Part shown: piece after piece, positions 17,047-25,031 of the stretch
How positions within the stretch are numbered: position 1 is the stretch's first letter
Layout: every line of letters starts with the position of its first letter
Assembly (NCBI RefSeq): GCF_008824185.1
Contig: NZ_CP044426.1
Span: 434,001 to 498,000, forward strand
Direction: 5' to 3'
DNA: 64,000 nucleotides
From: Paracoccus pantotrophus
GTDB taxonomy: Bacteria > Pseudomonadota > Alphaproteobacteria > Rhodobacterales > Rhodobacteraceae
Program-made: the position numbers and the translations under genes
Notes under the pieces: generated by a model
Told to the model about the DNA's origin: nothing
Databases searched by the model: none
What the model saw: only the letters and a program-made list of their open reading frames with translations

Positions 17047-19317
17047 ATGGCCAATCCCCAGCGGCAAGCGCGTCGTGGTCCTGTTCTTGTCGCCAGCCTG
17101 ATCGCCCTTGCGGCGGCCGCCGGCCTGTCGTTCCTGGGCGCCCGCGCGGCCGCGGATTTCATCCAGACCCGCTCGGCCCAGGATCTGCGTGCCGCCCTGG
17201 CCGATTACGACTGGGTCGAGTTCACCACCGACGGCCTGCAGGTGCGGCTGGAAGGCATCGCGCCCGACGAGGTGCAGCGTTTCCGCGCCCGTGCCAGCGC
17301 CGAAACCGTGGTCGATGCGGGCCGCGTGATCGACCGGATGCAGGTCGCCGCCGCCGCCGAACTGGCCACCCCCGCCTTCGAGATCGAGCTTTTGCGCAAC
17401 GACCAGGGCGTTTCGATCATCGGCCTGGTGCCCGCCACGCTGGACCGCGCTTCGCTGGTCGACCGGCTGAAGCGCCAGACCGGCGTGGCCCAGGTCTCGG
17501 ACCTGATGGAAAGCGCCGATTACCCGGTTCCCGAGGATTGGGAGGATGCCTTTGCCTTCGGCCTCAGGGCCGCGCAGCTGGCCAAGCGCGCCAAGGTCTC
17601 GATCGCGGCCGGCGAGGTCTCGGTCCGCGCCATCGCCGACAGCCCGCGCGAAAAGCGCGACCTGGAGATGGCGCTGAACCGCGCCAGGCCGGCCACCGTG
17701 ACGCTGACCGCCGACATCACCGCGCCGCGGCCGGTGATCGCGCCCTTTACCCTGCGCTTCGTCAAGGATGCGGCGGGCGCCCGCTTCGACGCCTGCGCCG
17801 CCGATACCGAAACCGCGCGCGACCGCATCCTGGAGGCCGGGCGCGCAGCCGGCGTGCCGGGCCAGCCGCCATGCACCCTGGGCCTGGGCGTGCCCTCGCC
17901 CCGCTGGGCCGATGCCGCCGTCCCTTCCATCCGCGCCGTCGAGGCGCTGGGGGCGGGTTCCGTCACCATCTCGGATACCGATGTGGCCCTGATTGCCCCC
18001 GCCGATATCGCGGCAGCGACCTTCGACGAGGCGGTCGGCCGGCTGGAGGCCGCGCTGCCCCCGGCCTTCACGCTGAGCGCCCGGCACGAAAAGCCCGGCG
18101 AGGTCCAGGCGGGACCGGCCGAGTTCTCGGCCATGGTCGATGCGGGCGGCGTCAGCCTGCGCGGCCGCATCACCGACGAGCGGATGCGCGACGCGGTGGA
18201 AGGCCTGGCGCGGGCGCGCTTCGGCCAGGTGGACAGCGCGCTGCGCAGCGATGCCTCGGTCCCCGAGGGCTGGACGCTGCGCGCCATCGCCGCGCTCGAG
18301 GCGCTGGACGGGCTTGCGCGCGGCGAGGCCAGGGTGACGCCCGAGCTGGTGCGCATCAGCGGCGTCTCGGGCAACCAGACCGCATCGGACCTGGCGGCGG
18401 CGCGGCTGGCGCAGCGGCTGGGTGCGGGCGCGCGCTATGAGCTGGCGATCCGCTACGACCGGCGCATGGATCCGCTTCTGGGCCTGCCCTCGGGCATCGA
18501 ATGCGTGGACCGGCTGAACGCGGCGATGCAGCAATCCGAGATCGGCTTCGAGCCGAACAAATCCGTCATCGCCGGCGATCCGGGTCCGACGCTGGCGCTG
18601 CTGGCCGAGACGATGAAGCTTTGCGCGGATTTCCGCATCGAGATTGGCGGCCATACCGATTCGCAGGGGTCCGAAGGCTTCAACGCCGAACTCTCGCGCG
18701 CCCGTTCCCAGGCGGTGCTGGCGGCGATGACCGAGGCGGGGATGGATACCCGCAACATGACGGCCAGGGGCTATGGCGAAAGCCGGCCCATCGCCGACAA
18801 CGACACCGATGCCGGGCGCGAGGCGAACCGCCGCATCGAGTTCCTGCTGCTGGCCGACGATCCCGTCGTCACCGAGGCCCCGGCCCCGGCCGAACTGGTC
18901 AAGGGTGTCACCGACAGTCCCGAAACCGTGGCGGCGCGGGCCGAACAGGCCGCGCGCCATGCCGCGACCGCCGCCCTCGGCCCGGCGCTGGGCGTGCCCA
19001 CCGACCCCGAGGCGGCGCTGTTCGCCGCGACCGAGCCGGTGCGGCTGCTGCTGTCGGGGGTCGATCCGTCGCGCGTCGCCACCCAGCCGGCGCAAGAGGC
19101 CGCGCTGCCGGAACTGCCGGCGCTGCGGGCCGCGACGCTGCCCGCGGCCAGCCTGCTGCCCCCGCCCGCCGAGCCGGTCGAGCCCGCCGAGGCCGCCACC
19201 CGGCCGGTGCGCGAGGCGCTGGTCGGCGCCGCCACCGAGGCGGCGACCATGCCCGCGCGCGATGCCTTGCATGTGAACCGCCCGCTGCCGCGCCCCGAAC
19301 CGGCCTCGGCGCCGTGA
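17047..19317 (+). CDS. Large OmpA-domain envelope protein with N-terminal anchor
   Basis: This is a 756-residue protein. Residues about 12-36 form a signal-anchor. A long periplasmic part (about 40-480) looks like repeated small alpha/beta units of BON type. Residues about 495-600 are a peptidoglycan-binding OmpA domain: IGFEPNKSVIAG, then IEIGGHTDSQGSEGFN, LSRARSQAVLAAM and ANRRIEF. The last 150 residues are an Ala/Pro/Glu-rich tail with repeated TEPVR/ATLPA-like pieces and no domain I know. ATG 17047 is chosen because it gives the cleanest signal sequence; 17011 is possible. It likely tethers something to the wall. The next gene is a short membrane coiled-coil protein, 30 nt on. Confidence 0.8.
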   Translation: MANPQRQARRGPVLVASLIALAAAAGLSFLGARAAADFIQTRSAQDLRAALADYDWVEFTTDGLQVRLEGIAPDEVQRFRARASAETVVDAGRVIDRMQVAAAAELATPAFEIELLRNDQGVSIIGLVPATLDRASLVDRLKRQTGVAQVSDLMESADYPVPEDWEDAFAFGLRAAQLAKRAKVSIAAGEVSVRAIADSPREKRDLEMALNRARPATVTLTADITAPRPVIAPFTLRFVKDAAGARFDACAADTETARDRILEAGRAAGVPGQPPCTLGLGVPSPRWADAAVPSIRAVEALGAGSVTISDTDVALIAPADIAAATFDEAVGRLEAALPPAFTLSARHEKPGEVQAGPAEFSAMVDAGGVSLRGRITDERMRDAVEGLARARFGQVDSALRSDASVPEGWTLRAIAALEALDGLARGEARVTPELVRISGVSGNQTASDLAAARLAQRLGAGARYELAIRYDRRMDPLLGLPSGIECVDRLNAAMQQSEIGFEPNKSVIAGDPGPTLALLAETMKLCADFRIEIGGHTDSQGSEGFNAELSRARSQAVLAAMTEAGMDTRNMTARGYGESRPIADNDTDAGREANRRIEFLLLADDPVVTEAPAPAELVKGVTDSPETVAARAEQAARHAATAALGPALGVPTDPEAALFAATEPVRLLLSGVDPSRVATQPAQEAALPELPALRAATLPAASLLPPPAEPVEPAEAATRPVREALVGAATEAATMPARDALHVNRPLPRPEPASAP

Positions 19318-19347
19318 TCCGCAACCCCTTGCCCTGAAGTCCCCTGC

Positions 19348-19680
19348 ATGAACCGCACCGAATTCATCATCGCCACAGCGATCATCCTGTTCGCCGCCTT
19401 CATGCTGGGCTGGTTCGCAAGCTGGCTGGTCCACCGCCTGTCCCGCGTCACCCGCGCCGAGATGGGCGAGCTGGAGAGCATGGCCCAGCAGCTGCACGAG
19501 GCCGAGGAGCAGCGCGACCGCGCCGTGGACGCGCTGGAGACGCGCGAGGCCGACCTGGTCGCCCGACTGTCCCGCACCGAGGCCGAGCTGCGCGCCAGGC
19601 AGGCGCAGCTGCGCGAAAGCCTGACCGAGGTCGAGGAATTGCGCGACTATATCGACCGCAAGCTGGGTCGCAAGGGCTAA
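19348..19680 (+). CDS. Membrane-anchored coiled-coil protein
   Basis: This 110-residue protein has one N-terminal transmembrane helix (residues about 7-29, FIIATAIILFAAFMLGWFAS) and a long charged heptad-like helix rich in Glu, Arg and Leu through residue 103. It resembles YhcB/DUF1043-type proteins in layout, but I cannot prove homology. It follows the OmpA-domain gene by 30 nt and is probably co-transcribed, suggesting a shared envelope role. A composite 3'-end element follows the stop. Confidence 0.75.
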   Translation: MNRTEFIIATAIILFAAFMLGWFASWLVHRLSRVTRAEMGELESMAQQLHEAEEQRDRAVDALETREADLVARLSRTEAELRARQAQLRESLTEVEELRDYIDRKLGRKG

Positions 19681-19705
19681 GCGGGCGCGTGACGGGGCTG
19701 CCGGG

Positions 19706-19752
19706 CCGGGGCTCTGCCCCGGACCCCGGGGTATTTGGAAAACGGAGAAAGG
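19706..19752 (+). terminator. Composite 3'-end element: G/C hairpin plus GGGTATTTG tail
   Basis: CCGGGGC and GCCCCGG pair around a TCT loop (19706-19722). ACCCCG and GGGTATTTGGAAAACGGAGA follow. The order and spacing copy the elements at 459-515 (minus strand) and 51400-51452. It lies 26 nt after the coiled-coil gene's stop. Confidence 0.6.
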
Positions 19753-19783
19753 CGGGGCTTTCGGCGCGTTGCCGGAAATGCAG

Positions 19784-19807
19784 AACCGCCGGGCCAGGCC
19801 GGCGGTT
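19784..19807. terminator. Hairpin after the aminotransferase gene
   Basis: AACCGCCGG pairs perfectly with CCGGCGGTT over a 6-nt loop, 20 nt beyond the minus-strand aminotransferase stop. T-rich sequence (TTTCGGTTTT) on the plus-strand side makes it a fair bidirectional terminator. Confidence 0.6.
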
Positions 19808-19827
19808 TCGGTTTTCGGGCGGTCAGG

Positions 19828-21015
19828 TCAGACCCCGGCCTCGATGATGGCGCGGGCCAGGATCGGGATGGTGTCCTGGTTCAGCCCGGCGATATTGATG
19901 CGCGAATCGCCCACCATGTAGATGCCGAATTCTTCCTTGATGCGCTTGACCTGTTCGGGCGTGGCGCCGAGGCGCGAGAACATGCCGCGATGCTGGGCCA
20001 CGAAGCCGAAACGGTCCGAACCGCTGAGGTCGCGCAGCTCGCCCGCCAGCTGCTCGCGCAGCTTGAGCATGCCGCCGCGCACCGCTTCCAGTTCGGCCAT
20101 CCAGTCGGCGCGGAGTTCCGGCGTGGTCAGCACGGTCGAGACGATCTTGGCGCCGTGGAAGGGCGGGAAGGAATAGGTCTGGCGGTTCAGGAAGGCCATG
20201 GCGCCCTGGGCCAGCTCGCGGGTCGCGGCATCGGGGCAAAGCGCCAAGAGGCAGCCGGTGCGTTCGCGGTAGATGCCGAAGTTCTTGCTGCAGGAGGCCG
20301 CGATCAGCACCTCGGGGATGCGCGAGGCGATCAGCCGGGTGCCGGCCGCGTCTTCTTCCAGCCCGTCGCCGAAGCCCTGATAGGCCAGGTCGATCAGCGG
20401 CAGCGCCCCGGTCTTTTCCAGGATCGCGGCGACCTCGGCCCATTGCTCCAGCGTCAGGTTGGCGCCGGTCGGGTTGTGGCAGCAGCCGTGCAGCAGCACC
20501 ACGTCGCCCTTTTTCGCCTGGGCGATGTCGGCCTTCATGCCCTCGAAATCGACGCCGCGGGTCTCGGCGTCGAAATAGCGATAGGTCTGGACCGGCAGGC
20601 CCATGAAATTCATGATCGAGACATGGTTGGGCCAGGTCGGGTCGCTGACGAAGACCCGCAGGTCGGGGTTCGCCATGCGCGCCAGTTCCAGCGCCTGCCG
20701 GATGGCGCCGGTGCCGCCGACGGTGGCCAGCGTCGCGGTGGTCTCGGGCTTGAGCCCCTCGCCCAGGATCAGCTCGCCCATGGCCTTGTGGAATTCGGGC
20801 TCGCCCGACAGGCCGGCATAGGTCTTGGTGGTCTCGGTCTCCAGCATGCGCTGTTCGGCGGCATGGACGGCGCGCATGATCGGGGTGTGGCCGGTCGCGT
20901 CCTTGTAGACCCCCACGCCCAGGTCGATCTTGCCCTGGCGGGGATCGGTCCTGAATTCGCCCATCAGGGCCAGGATCTTGTCGGGGGCCTGCGGTTTCAG
21001 ATTGCCCAGCATCAC
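19828..21015 (-). CDS. Aromatic amino acid / aspartate aminotransferase
   Basis: This 395-residue PLP enzyme of the class I aminotransferases is closest in pattern to TyrB/AspC. Landmarks are GVGVYKDATGHTPIMRAV near the start, TKTYAGLSGEPEF, HGCCHNPTGANLT, the Schiff-base lysine in SCSKNFGIYRERTG, and the C-terminal DSRINIAGL with the substrate-carboxylate Arg. It transfers amino groups between aromatic amino acids or aspartate and 2-oxoglutarate. Its start overlaps the sulfurtransferase stop by 4 nt (ATGA). The pairing suggests a cysteine catabolic route (transamination to mercaptopyruvate, then sulfur transfer), which is inference. Confidence 0.92.
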   Translation of the reverse strand: MMLGNLKPQAPDKILALMGEFRTDPRQGKIDLGVGVYKDATGHTPIMRAVHAAEQRMLETETTKTYAGLSGEPEFHKAMGELILGEGLKPETTATLATVGGTGAIRQALELARMANPDLRVFVSDPTWPNHVSIMNFMGLPVQTYRYFDAETRGVDFEGMKADIAQAKKGDVVLLHGCCHNPTGANLTLEQWAEVAAILEKTGALPLIDLAYQGFGDGLEEDAAGTRLIASRIPEVLIAASCSKNFGIYRERTGCLLALCPDAATRELAQGAMAFLNRQTYSFPPFHGAKIVSTVLTTPELRADWMAELEAVRGGMLKLREQLAGELRDLSGSDRFGFVAQHRGMFSRLGATPEQVKRIKEEFGIYMVGDSRINIAGLNQDTIPILARAIIEAGV

Positions 21016-21872
21016 GCGTCTCCGGTTGCGATTTTAAGGTCGGGGAAGCTGCCCCATTCGGCCCAGCTTCCGTCATAAAGCGAATGGTCCCGGTGCCCGA
21101 TCCGTTCGAGCGCCAGGAACAGCGAGGCCGCCGTCACCCCCGAGCCGCAGGTGGTGATCACGGGTTTCGACAGGTCCACGCCGGCGGTTTCGAACTCGGC
21201 CCGGAGTGCCGCGGCCGGCTTCAGCGTGCCGTCCGCGTTGTAGAGCCGGCCGAAGGGCAGGCTTTTCGAGCCGGGGATATGGCCCGAGCGCAGGCCGGGG
21301 CGCGGCTCGGGCGCCTCGCCGCGGAAGCGTTCGGCCGAGCGGGCGTCGACGATCTCGTGATCGGCAAGCTTGCTGGCGGCGGCGACCTGGGTCACGTCGC
21401 GCACCAGCGCCGCCTGACGCTGCACGGTGATGTGGCGGTCGCGCAGGATCGGCGGCATGTCCTCGGTCTCGCGGCCCTCGGCCAGCCACTTGCCGAAACC
21501 GCCGTCCAGCACCGCCACGTCCTGTTTGCCCATCAGCTTGAAGGTCCACCAGACCCGCGCCGCCGAACGCACCGGCGAGTTGTCGTAGACCACGACCTGG
21601 TGGCCGTCGCCGATGCCCATGGCGCGCATGCGGCTGATGAACATCTCGGGCTGCGGCGCCATGTGCGGCAGCTCGCTGCGCTTGTCGGCGATCTCGTCGA
21701 TGTCGAAGAAGCGGGCGCCGGGGATATGCGCGGCCATGTATTCGGCCCGCGCGTCGCGGCCCGGCTCCAGGAACCAGCTGGCGTCGATGATGCGCAGGTC
21801 GGGATCGTTCAGATGGGCCGCGAGCCAGCCGGTCGAGACCAGCACTTTCGGATCGTCGGAATCGGTGGACAT
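21012..21872 (-). CDS. sseA: 3-mercaptopyruvate sulfurtransferase
   Basis: This 286-residue protein has two rhodanese domains. The catalytic loop CGSGVTA near residue 245 is the signature of mercaptopyruvate sulfurtransferase rather than thiosulfate-type rhodanese. Family segments VSTGWLAAHLNDPDLRIIDA, IPGARFFDIDEI, VWWTFKLMGKQDVAVLDGGF and HIPGSKSLPF are intact. It moves sulfur from mercaptopyruvate to thiols or cyanide. It is first in the two-gene unit with the downstream aminotransferase, which overlaps it by 4 nt. smpB ends 64 nt upstream of its start. Confidence 0.93.
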   Translation of the reverse strand: MSTDSDDPKVLVSTGWLAAHLNDPDLRIIDASWFLEPGRDARAEYMAAHIPGARFFDIDEIADKRSELPHMAPQPEMFISRMRAMGIGDGHQVVVYDNSPVRSAARVWWTFKLMGKQDVAVLDGGFGKWLAEGRETEDMPPILRDRHITVQRQAALVRDVTQVAAASKLADHEIVDARSAERFRGEAPEPRPGLRSGHIPGSKSLPFGRLYNADGTLKPAAALRAEFETAGVDLSKPVITTCGSGVTAASLFLALERIGHRDHSLYDGSWAEWGSFPDLKIATGDA

Positions 21873-21936
21873 CGGCCTTCCCCCGCGCGCGCAGAAACGA
21901 CACCGATGTAACCGCAGCCGCGCGGGGCGGCAAGGC

Positions 21937-22407
21937 TTAACCCTGCTTCAGCAAACGCTGTTTCTGCCGGTTCCAGTCGCGCTTGGCGGCGGTTTCGCGC
22001 TTGTCGGCGACCTTCTTGCCCTTGGCGACGCCGATCTTCAGCTTTACCTTGCCGCGGTCGTTGAAATACATCACCAGCGGCACCAGCGTCATGCCCTCGC
22101 GGCCGATGGCCTGCCAGAGGCGGCTGAGTTCCTTTTTCGACACCAAGAGCTTGCGGCGGCGCCGTTCCTCGTGGCCAAAGACGCCGGCCTGCTTGTAGGC
22201 GGCGATATAGGCGTTGATCAGCCACAGCTCGCCCTGTTCCACCGAGGCATAGCTTTCGGCGATGTTGGACTGGCCGGTGCGCAGGCTTTTCACCTCGGAC
22301 CCGGTCAGCATGATGCCGACCTCGAGATCGCTTTCGATGAAGTAGTCGAAGCGCGCCCGGCGGTTCTCGGCGATGATCTTGTAGTTCGGGTCGGATTTCG
22401 TGGCCAT
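21937..22407 (-). CDS. smpB: SsrA-binding protein
   Basis: This 156-residue RNA-binding protein partners tmRNA in trans-translation, freeing stalled ribosomes and tagging the nascent chain. The OB-fold core shows IAENRRARFDYFIESDLEVG, GSEVKSLRTGQSN, ERRRRKLLVSKKEL and the basic C-terminal tail AKRDWNRQKQRLLKQG, which enters the mRNA channel. The ATG at 22407 gives the standard length; the frame is spuriously open upstream. The tmRNA gene itself is not in the window. A second rescue factor, ArfB, is encoded 4.5 kb away. Confidence 0.95.
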   Translation of the reverse strand: MATKSDPNYKIIAENRRARFDYFIESDLEVGIMLTGSEVKSLRTGQSNIAESYASVEQGELWLINAYIAAYKQAGVFGHEERRRRKLLVSKKELSRLWQAIGREGMTLVPLVMYFNDRGKVKLKIGVAKGKKVADKRETAAKRDWNRQKQRLLKQG

Positions 22408-22463
22408 GATCGGGCAGAGATAGGGCGGGGGGCCGTGGCTGTAAAGGCCGGACTGTTTCGGCC

Positions 22464-22487
22464 AGGCGGGCCGCGGCGGACCCGCCT
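22464..22487. terminator. Hairpin between the lipoprotein gene and smpB
   Basis: AGGCGGG pairs with CCCGCCT over a 10-nt loop in the 104-bp gap after the lipoprotein gene's stop on the minus strand. It may end that transcript ahead of smpB. There is no U-run. Confidence 0.4.
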
Positions 22488-22511
22488 GCGCCGGCCGGCC
22501 ACCCTGCGGGA

Positions 22512-23066
22512 TCAGCGCGGGACGCCGGTGCGGAAGCGGTCGAGCTGCGCCGGGGACAGGCCGCGCGTCGTTCCGGCAGGGGTGCCGAAGCAGGCCGCCT
22601 GGGTGCCGACATCCTCTCCGCTGACCCCGACCACGCCGATGTTCAGCGCAAGCTCCGCGGGGAACTGCACGATCCGCTCGCCTGCTTTTTCGAACCGGAC
22701 CTCGCTGGTGGCGATCGGCGCGCCGCCTCGGGGTTCCCACAGATAGACCGTCGCCTGCGTCTCGCCCGACGCGCGCAACGTCAAATGCAGCGCGCCATAG
22801 GGCCGCCATTGGCTTGTGGTCTCGTCGATCGCCATGACCAGCGGGGGGTAGATATCCGCCTTCAGCGTGTTCTTGCCGTCGATCCTGGCGATCTCGTAGG
22901 GGCCCAGCAACCCGCTGACCATGAAGCCGTCGACATATCCGGGCTCATGCGTGCCGACCGCCATCCGCTGGAAGGCGGCGCAATCGGGATAGCCGGGCGG
23001 CGGCTCCAGGACAGGTTCGCATCCCGCCAGGACCAACGGAACGAAAAGACAGATCAGCTTGCGCAT
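22512..23066 (-). CDS. Predicted lipoprotein of unknown function
   Basis: This 184-residue protein starts with a lipoprotein signal: MRKLICLFVPLVLAGC, with the lipobox LAGC placing the lipidated Cys at residue 16. ATG 23066 has GGAG six bases upstream. The mature part begins EPVLEPPPGYPDC and is otherwise beta-rich with no domain I recognise. The C-terminal part contains two further Cys, one near the start of the mature part and one in AACFGTPAGTT, that could form a disulfide in the periplasm. It stands alone, divergent from the acetolactate synthase-like gene. Confidence 0.7.
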   Translation of the reverse strand: MRKLICLFVPLVLAGCEPVLEPPPGYPDCAAFQRMAVGTHEPGYVDGFMVSGLLGPYEIARIDGKNTLKADIYPPLVMAIDETTSQWRPYGALHLTLRASGETQATVYLWEPRGGAPIATSEVRFEKAGERIVQFPAELALNIGVVGVSGEDVGTQAACFGTPAGTTRGLSPAQLDRFRTGVPR

Positions 23067-23211
23067 TTCATTCTCCAAGGGTTTGAAAAACTTGGGAAAG
23101 CGTAATCACATTTCCGTGATCATCAATGATTCTTCCGCCTGCGGGGCTGGCGGGCTAAGCTGCCGGCGGTCCTTGAGGGCCGATGGGTGCGAGGACAGGG
23201 AGGCGGCGGCG

Positions 23212-24873
23212 ATGCGGCATGGCGGGCAGATTCTGGTTGATGCGCTGAAGGCGAACGGGGTCGGGCGGGTGTTCTCGGTTCCCGGCGAAAGCTTCCTGGC
23301 GGTGCTGGACGGGCTTTACGCCTCGGGCATCCAGAACGTCGTCTGCCGGCACGAGGGCGCCGCCGCGATGATGGCCGAGGCGCAGGGCAAGCTGACCGGG
23401 CGGCCGGGCGTGGCTTTCGTCACCCGCGGTCCCGGCGCCAGCAATGCCAGCGCCGGGGTGCATGTGGCGCGGCAGGATTCGACGCCGATGATCCTGTTCG
23501 TCGGCCAGATCGCCCGCGCCGACCGCGACCGCGAGGCGTTTCAGGAGGTCGATTACCGCGCCATGTTCGGCCCGTTGGCGAAATGGGTGGCCGAGATCGA
23601 CCAGACCGAGCGTATCCCGGAATATGTCTCGCGCGCCTTTCACCTGGCCATGTCGGGCCGGCCCGGCCCGGTGGTGCTGGCGCTGCCCGAGGACATGATC
23701 TCGGCCCGCGCCGAGGTGCCCGACATCGCCCCGCCGGCCGCGCCGCTTTCCGCTGTCGCCGGGGAATCGATCAAGGCCGTCGCCCAGGCGCTGGCCGGGG
23801 CCGAGCGGCCGCTGGTCGTGCCTGGCGGCACGCTGTGGTCGCAGGCGGCCGCCGACGACCTGGCGCGCTTTGCCGCAGGCTGGGGCCTGCCGGTCGCCGT
23901 GCCCTTCCGCCGGCAGAGCCATATGGACAATGCGCATCCGAACTATGTCGGCGACCTGGGCGTCGGCATGAATCCGGTGCTGGGGCAGGCGCTGTCGCAG
24001 GCGGATTGCCTGTTGTCCCTGGGCTCGCGGCTGGGCGACACGCTGACCCGCGGCTACGAGCTGATGGACCCGGTGCGCCCGCATGCGCGGGTGATCCATG
24101 TCCACCCCTCGCCCGATGAGCTGGGACATCTCTGGCGGCCCGATCCGGGGCTGGTGGCCGATCCGCGCGCGATGGTGGCGGCGCTGGCCGCCTTGCCGGC
24201 GCCGCGGCGCTGGGACGGCTGGACCGCCGGGCTGCGCGCGGGTTACGAGGCTTGGCAGCAGCCTCGGCCCACCCCCGGCGCGGTGCGGATGGAGGCGGTG
24301 ATGCGCTGGCTGTCCGACCATCTGCCGCCCGATGCGATCATCGCCAACGGCGCCGGGAACTACGCCGCCTTCATCCATCGCTATTACCGCTTTCGCCGCT
24401 GGGGCACGCAACTGGCGCCGACCTCGGGCTCAATGGGCTATGGCCTGCCCGCCGCCATCGCCGCCAAGCTGCAGCATCCTGATCGCATCGTGGTCTGCAT
24501 GGCCGGCGACGGCTGTCTGCAGATGACGGTGAACGAGCTTTCTACCGCCGCCCAGCACGGTGCCGCCGTCATCGTCATCGTGGCGAACAACGGCCATTAC
24601 GGCACCATCCGCATGCATCAGGAGCGCAGCTATCCCGGCCGCGTCTCGGGCACGGCGCTGGCCAATCCCGATTTCGCGGCGCTGGCCCGCGCCTATGGCG
24701 GCCATGGCGAACGGGTCGAGATGCAGGAGGATTTCGCCGAGGCCTTCGCCCGCGCCCAGGCCGCCGGTACCCTGGCGGTTCTGGATCTGGCGCTGGACCC
24801 CGAGGCGCTGAGCACCGGGGCCACGCTCTCGGAAACCCGTGCCGCGGGCGAGGCGGCGTTGCGCCGCGCCTGA
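23212..24873 (+). CDS. Acetolactate synthase-like thiamine diphosphate enzyme
   Basis: This 553-residue three-domain TPP enzyme belongs to the IlvB superfamily. The N-terminal PYR domain contains FSVPGESFLAVLDGL and the catalytic Glu in CRHEGAAAMMAEA. The central domain resembles the FAD/ADP-binding fold. The C-terminal PP domain has GDGCLQMTVNELSTAAQHG followed by NN, the Mg-TPP site. ATG 23212 has AGGGAGG upstream. No small regulatory subunit (IlvH) gene is adjacent, so it is unlikely to be the biosynthetic AHAS. A catabolic decarboxylase or ligase of unknown substrate is more likely. It is monocistronic. Confidence 0.85.
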   Translation: MRHGGQILVDALKANGVGRVFSVPGESFLAVLDGLYASGIQNVVCRHEGAAAMMAEAQGKLTGRPGVAFVTRGPGASNASAGVHVARQDSTPMILFVGQIARADRDREAFQEVDYRAMFGPLAKWVAEIDQTERIPEYVSRAFHLAMSGRPGPVVLALPEDMISARAEVPDIAPPAAPLSAVAGESIKAVAQALAGAERPLVVPGGTLWSQAAADDLARFAAGWGLPVAVPFRRQSHMDNAHPNYVGDLGVGMNPVLGQALSQADCLLSLGSRLGDTLTRGYELMDPVRPHARVIHVHPSPDELGHLWRPDPGLVADPRAMVAALAALPAPRRWDGWTAGLRAGYEAWQQPRPTPGAVRMEAVMRWLSDHLPPDAIIANGAGNYAAFIHRYYRFRRWGTQLAPTSGSMGYGLPAAIAAKLQHPDRIVVCMAGDGCLQMTVNELSTAAQHGAAVIVIVANNGHYGTIRMHQERSYPGRVSGTALANPDFAALARAYGGHGERVEMQEDFAEAFARAQAAGTLAVLDLALDPEALSTGATLSETRAAGEAALRRA

Positions 24874-24885
24874 CGGGCGGCAAGC

Positions 24886-24901
24886 GCGGCCGAGGGGCCG
24901 C
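24886..24901. repeat. Small inverted repeat after the TPP enzyme gene
   Basis: GCGGCC pairs with GGCCGC over a GAGG loop 13 nt after the stop. It is a possible weak terminator in the 158-bp gap between two convergent genes; nothing else is evident there. Confidence 0.35.
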
Positions 24902-25031
24902 AGGCGGCGGCATCAAGCCTCGCGGTCCGGATCGGGCGCCGGCTGCCGCGTGCAGGCCGAAGCCGGGCAGCCGGGCGCATGCCGGCCCGGCCAGAGCCCG
25001 CGGACATGAGGTTTCCCCGGAAAGCTCGGCC

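Noticed and set aside
16669..19497. Antisense open frame of 942 codons over the OmpA-domain gene
   Set aside because: No start signal, no family features, and repetitive Gly/Arg composition. The plus-strand gene explains the region.
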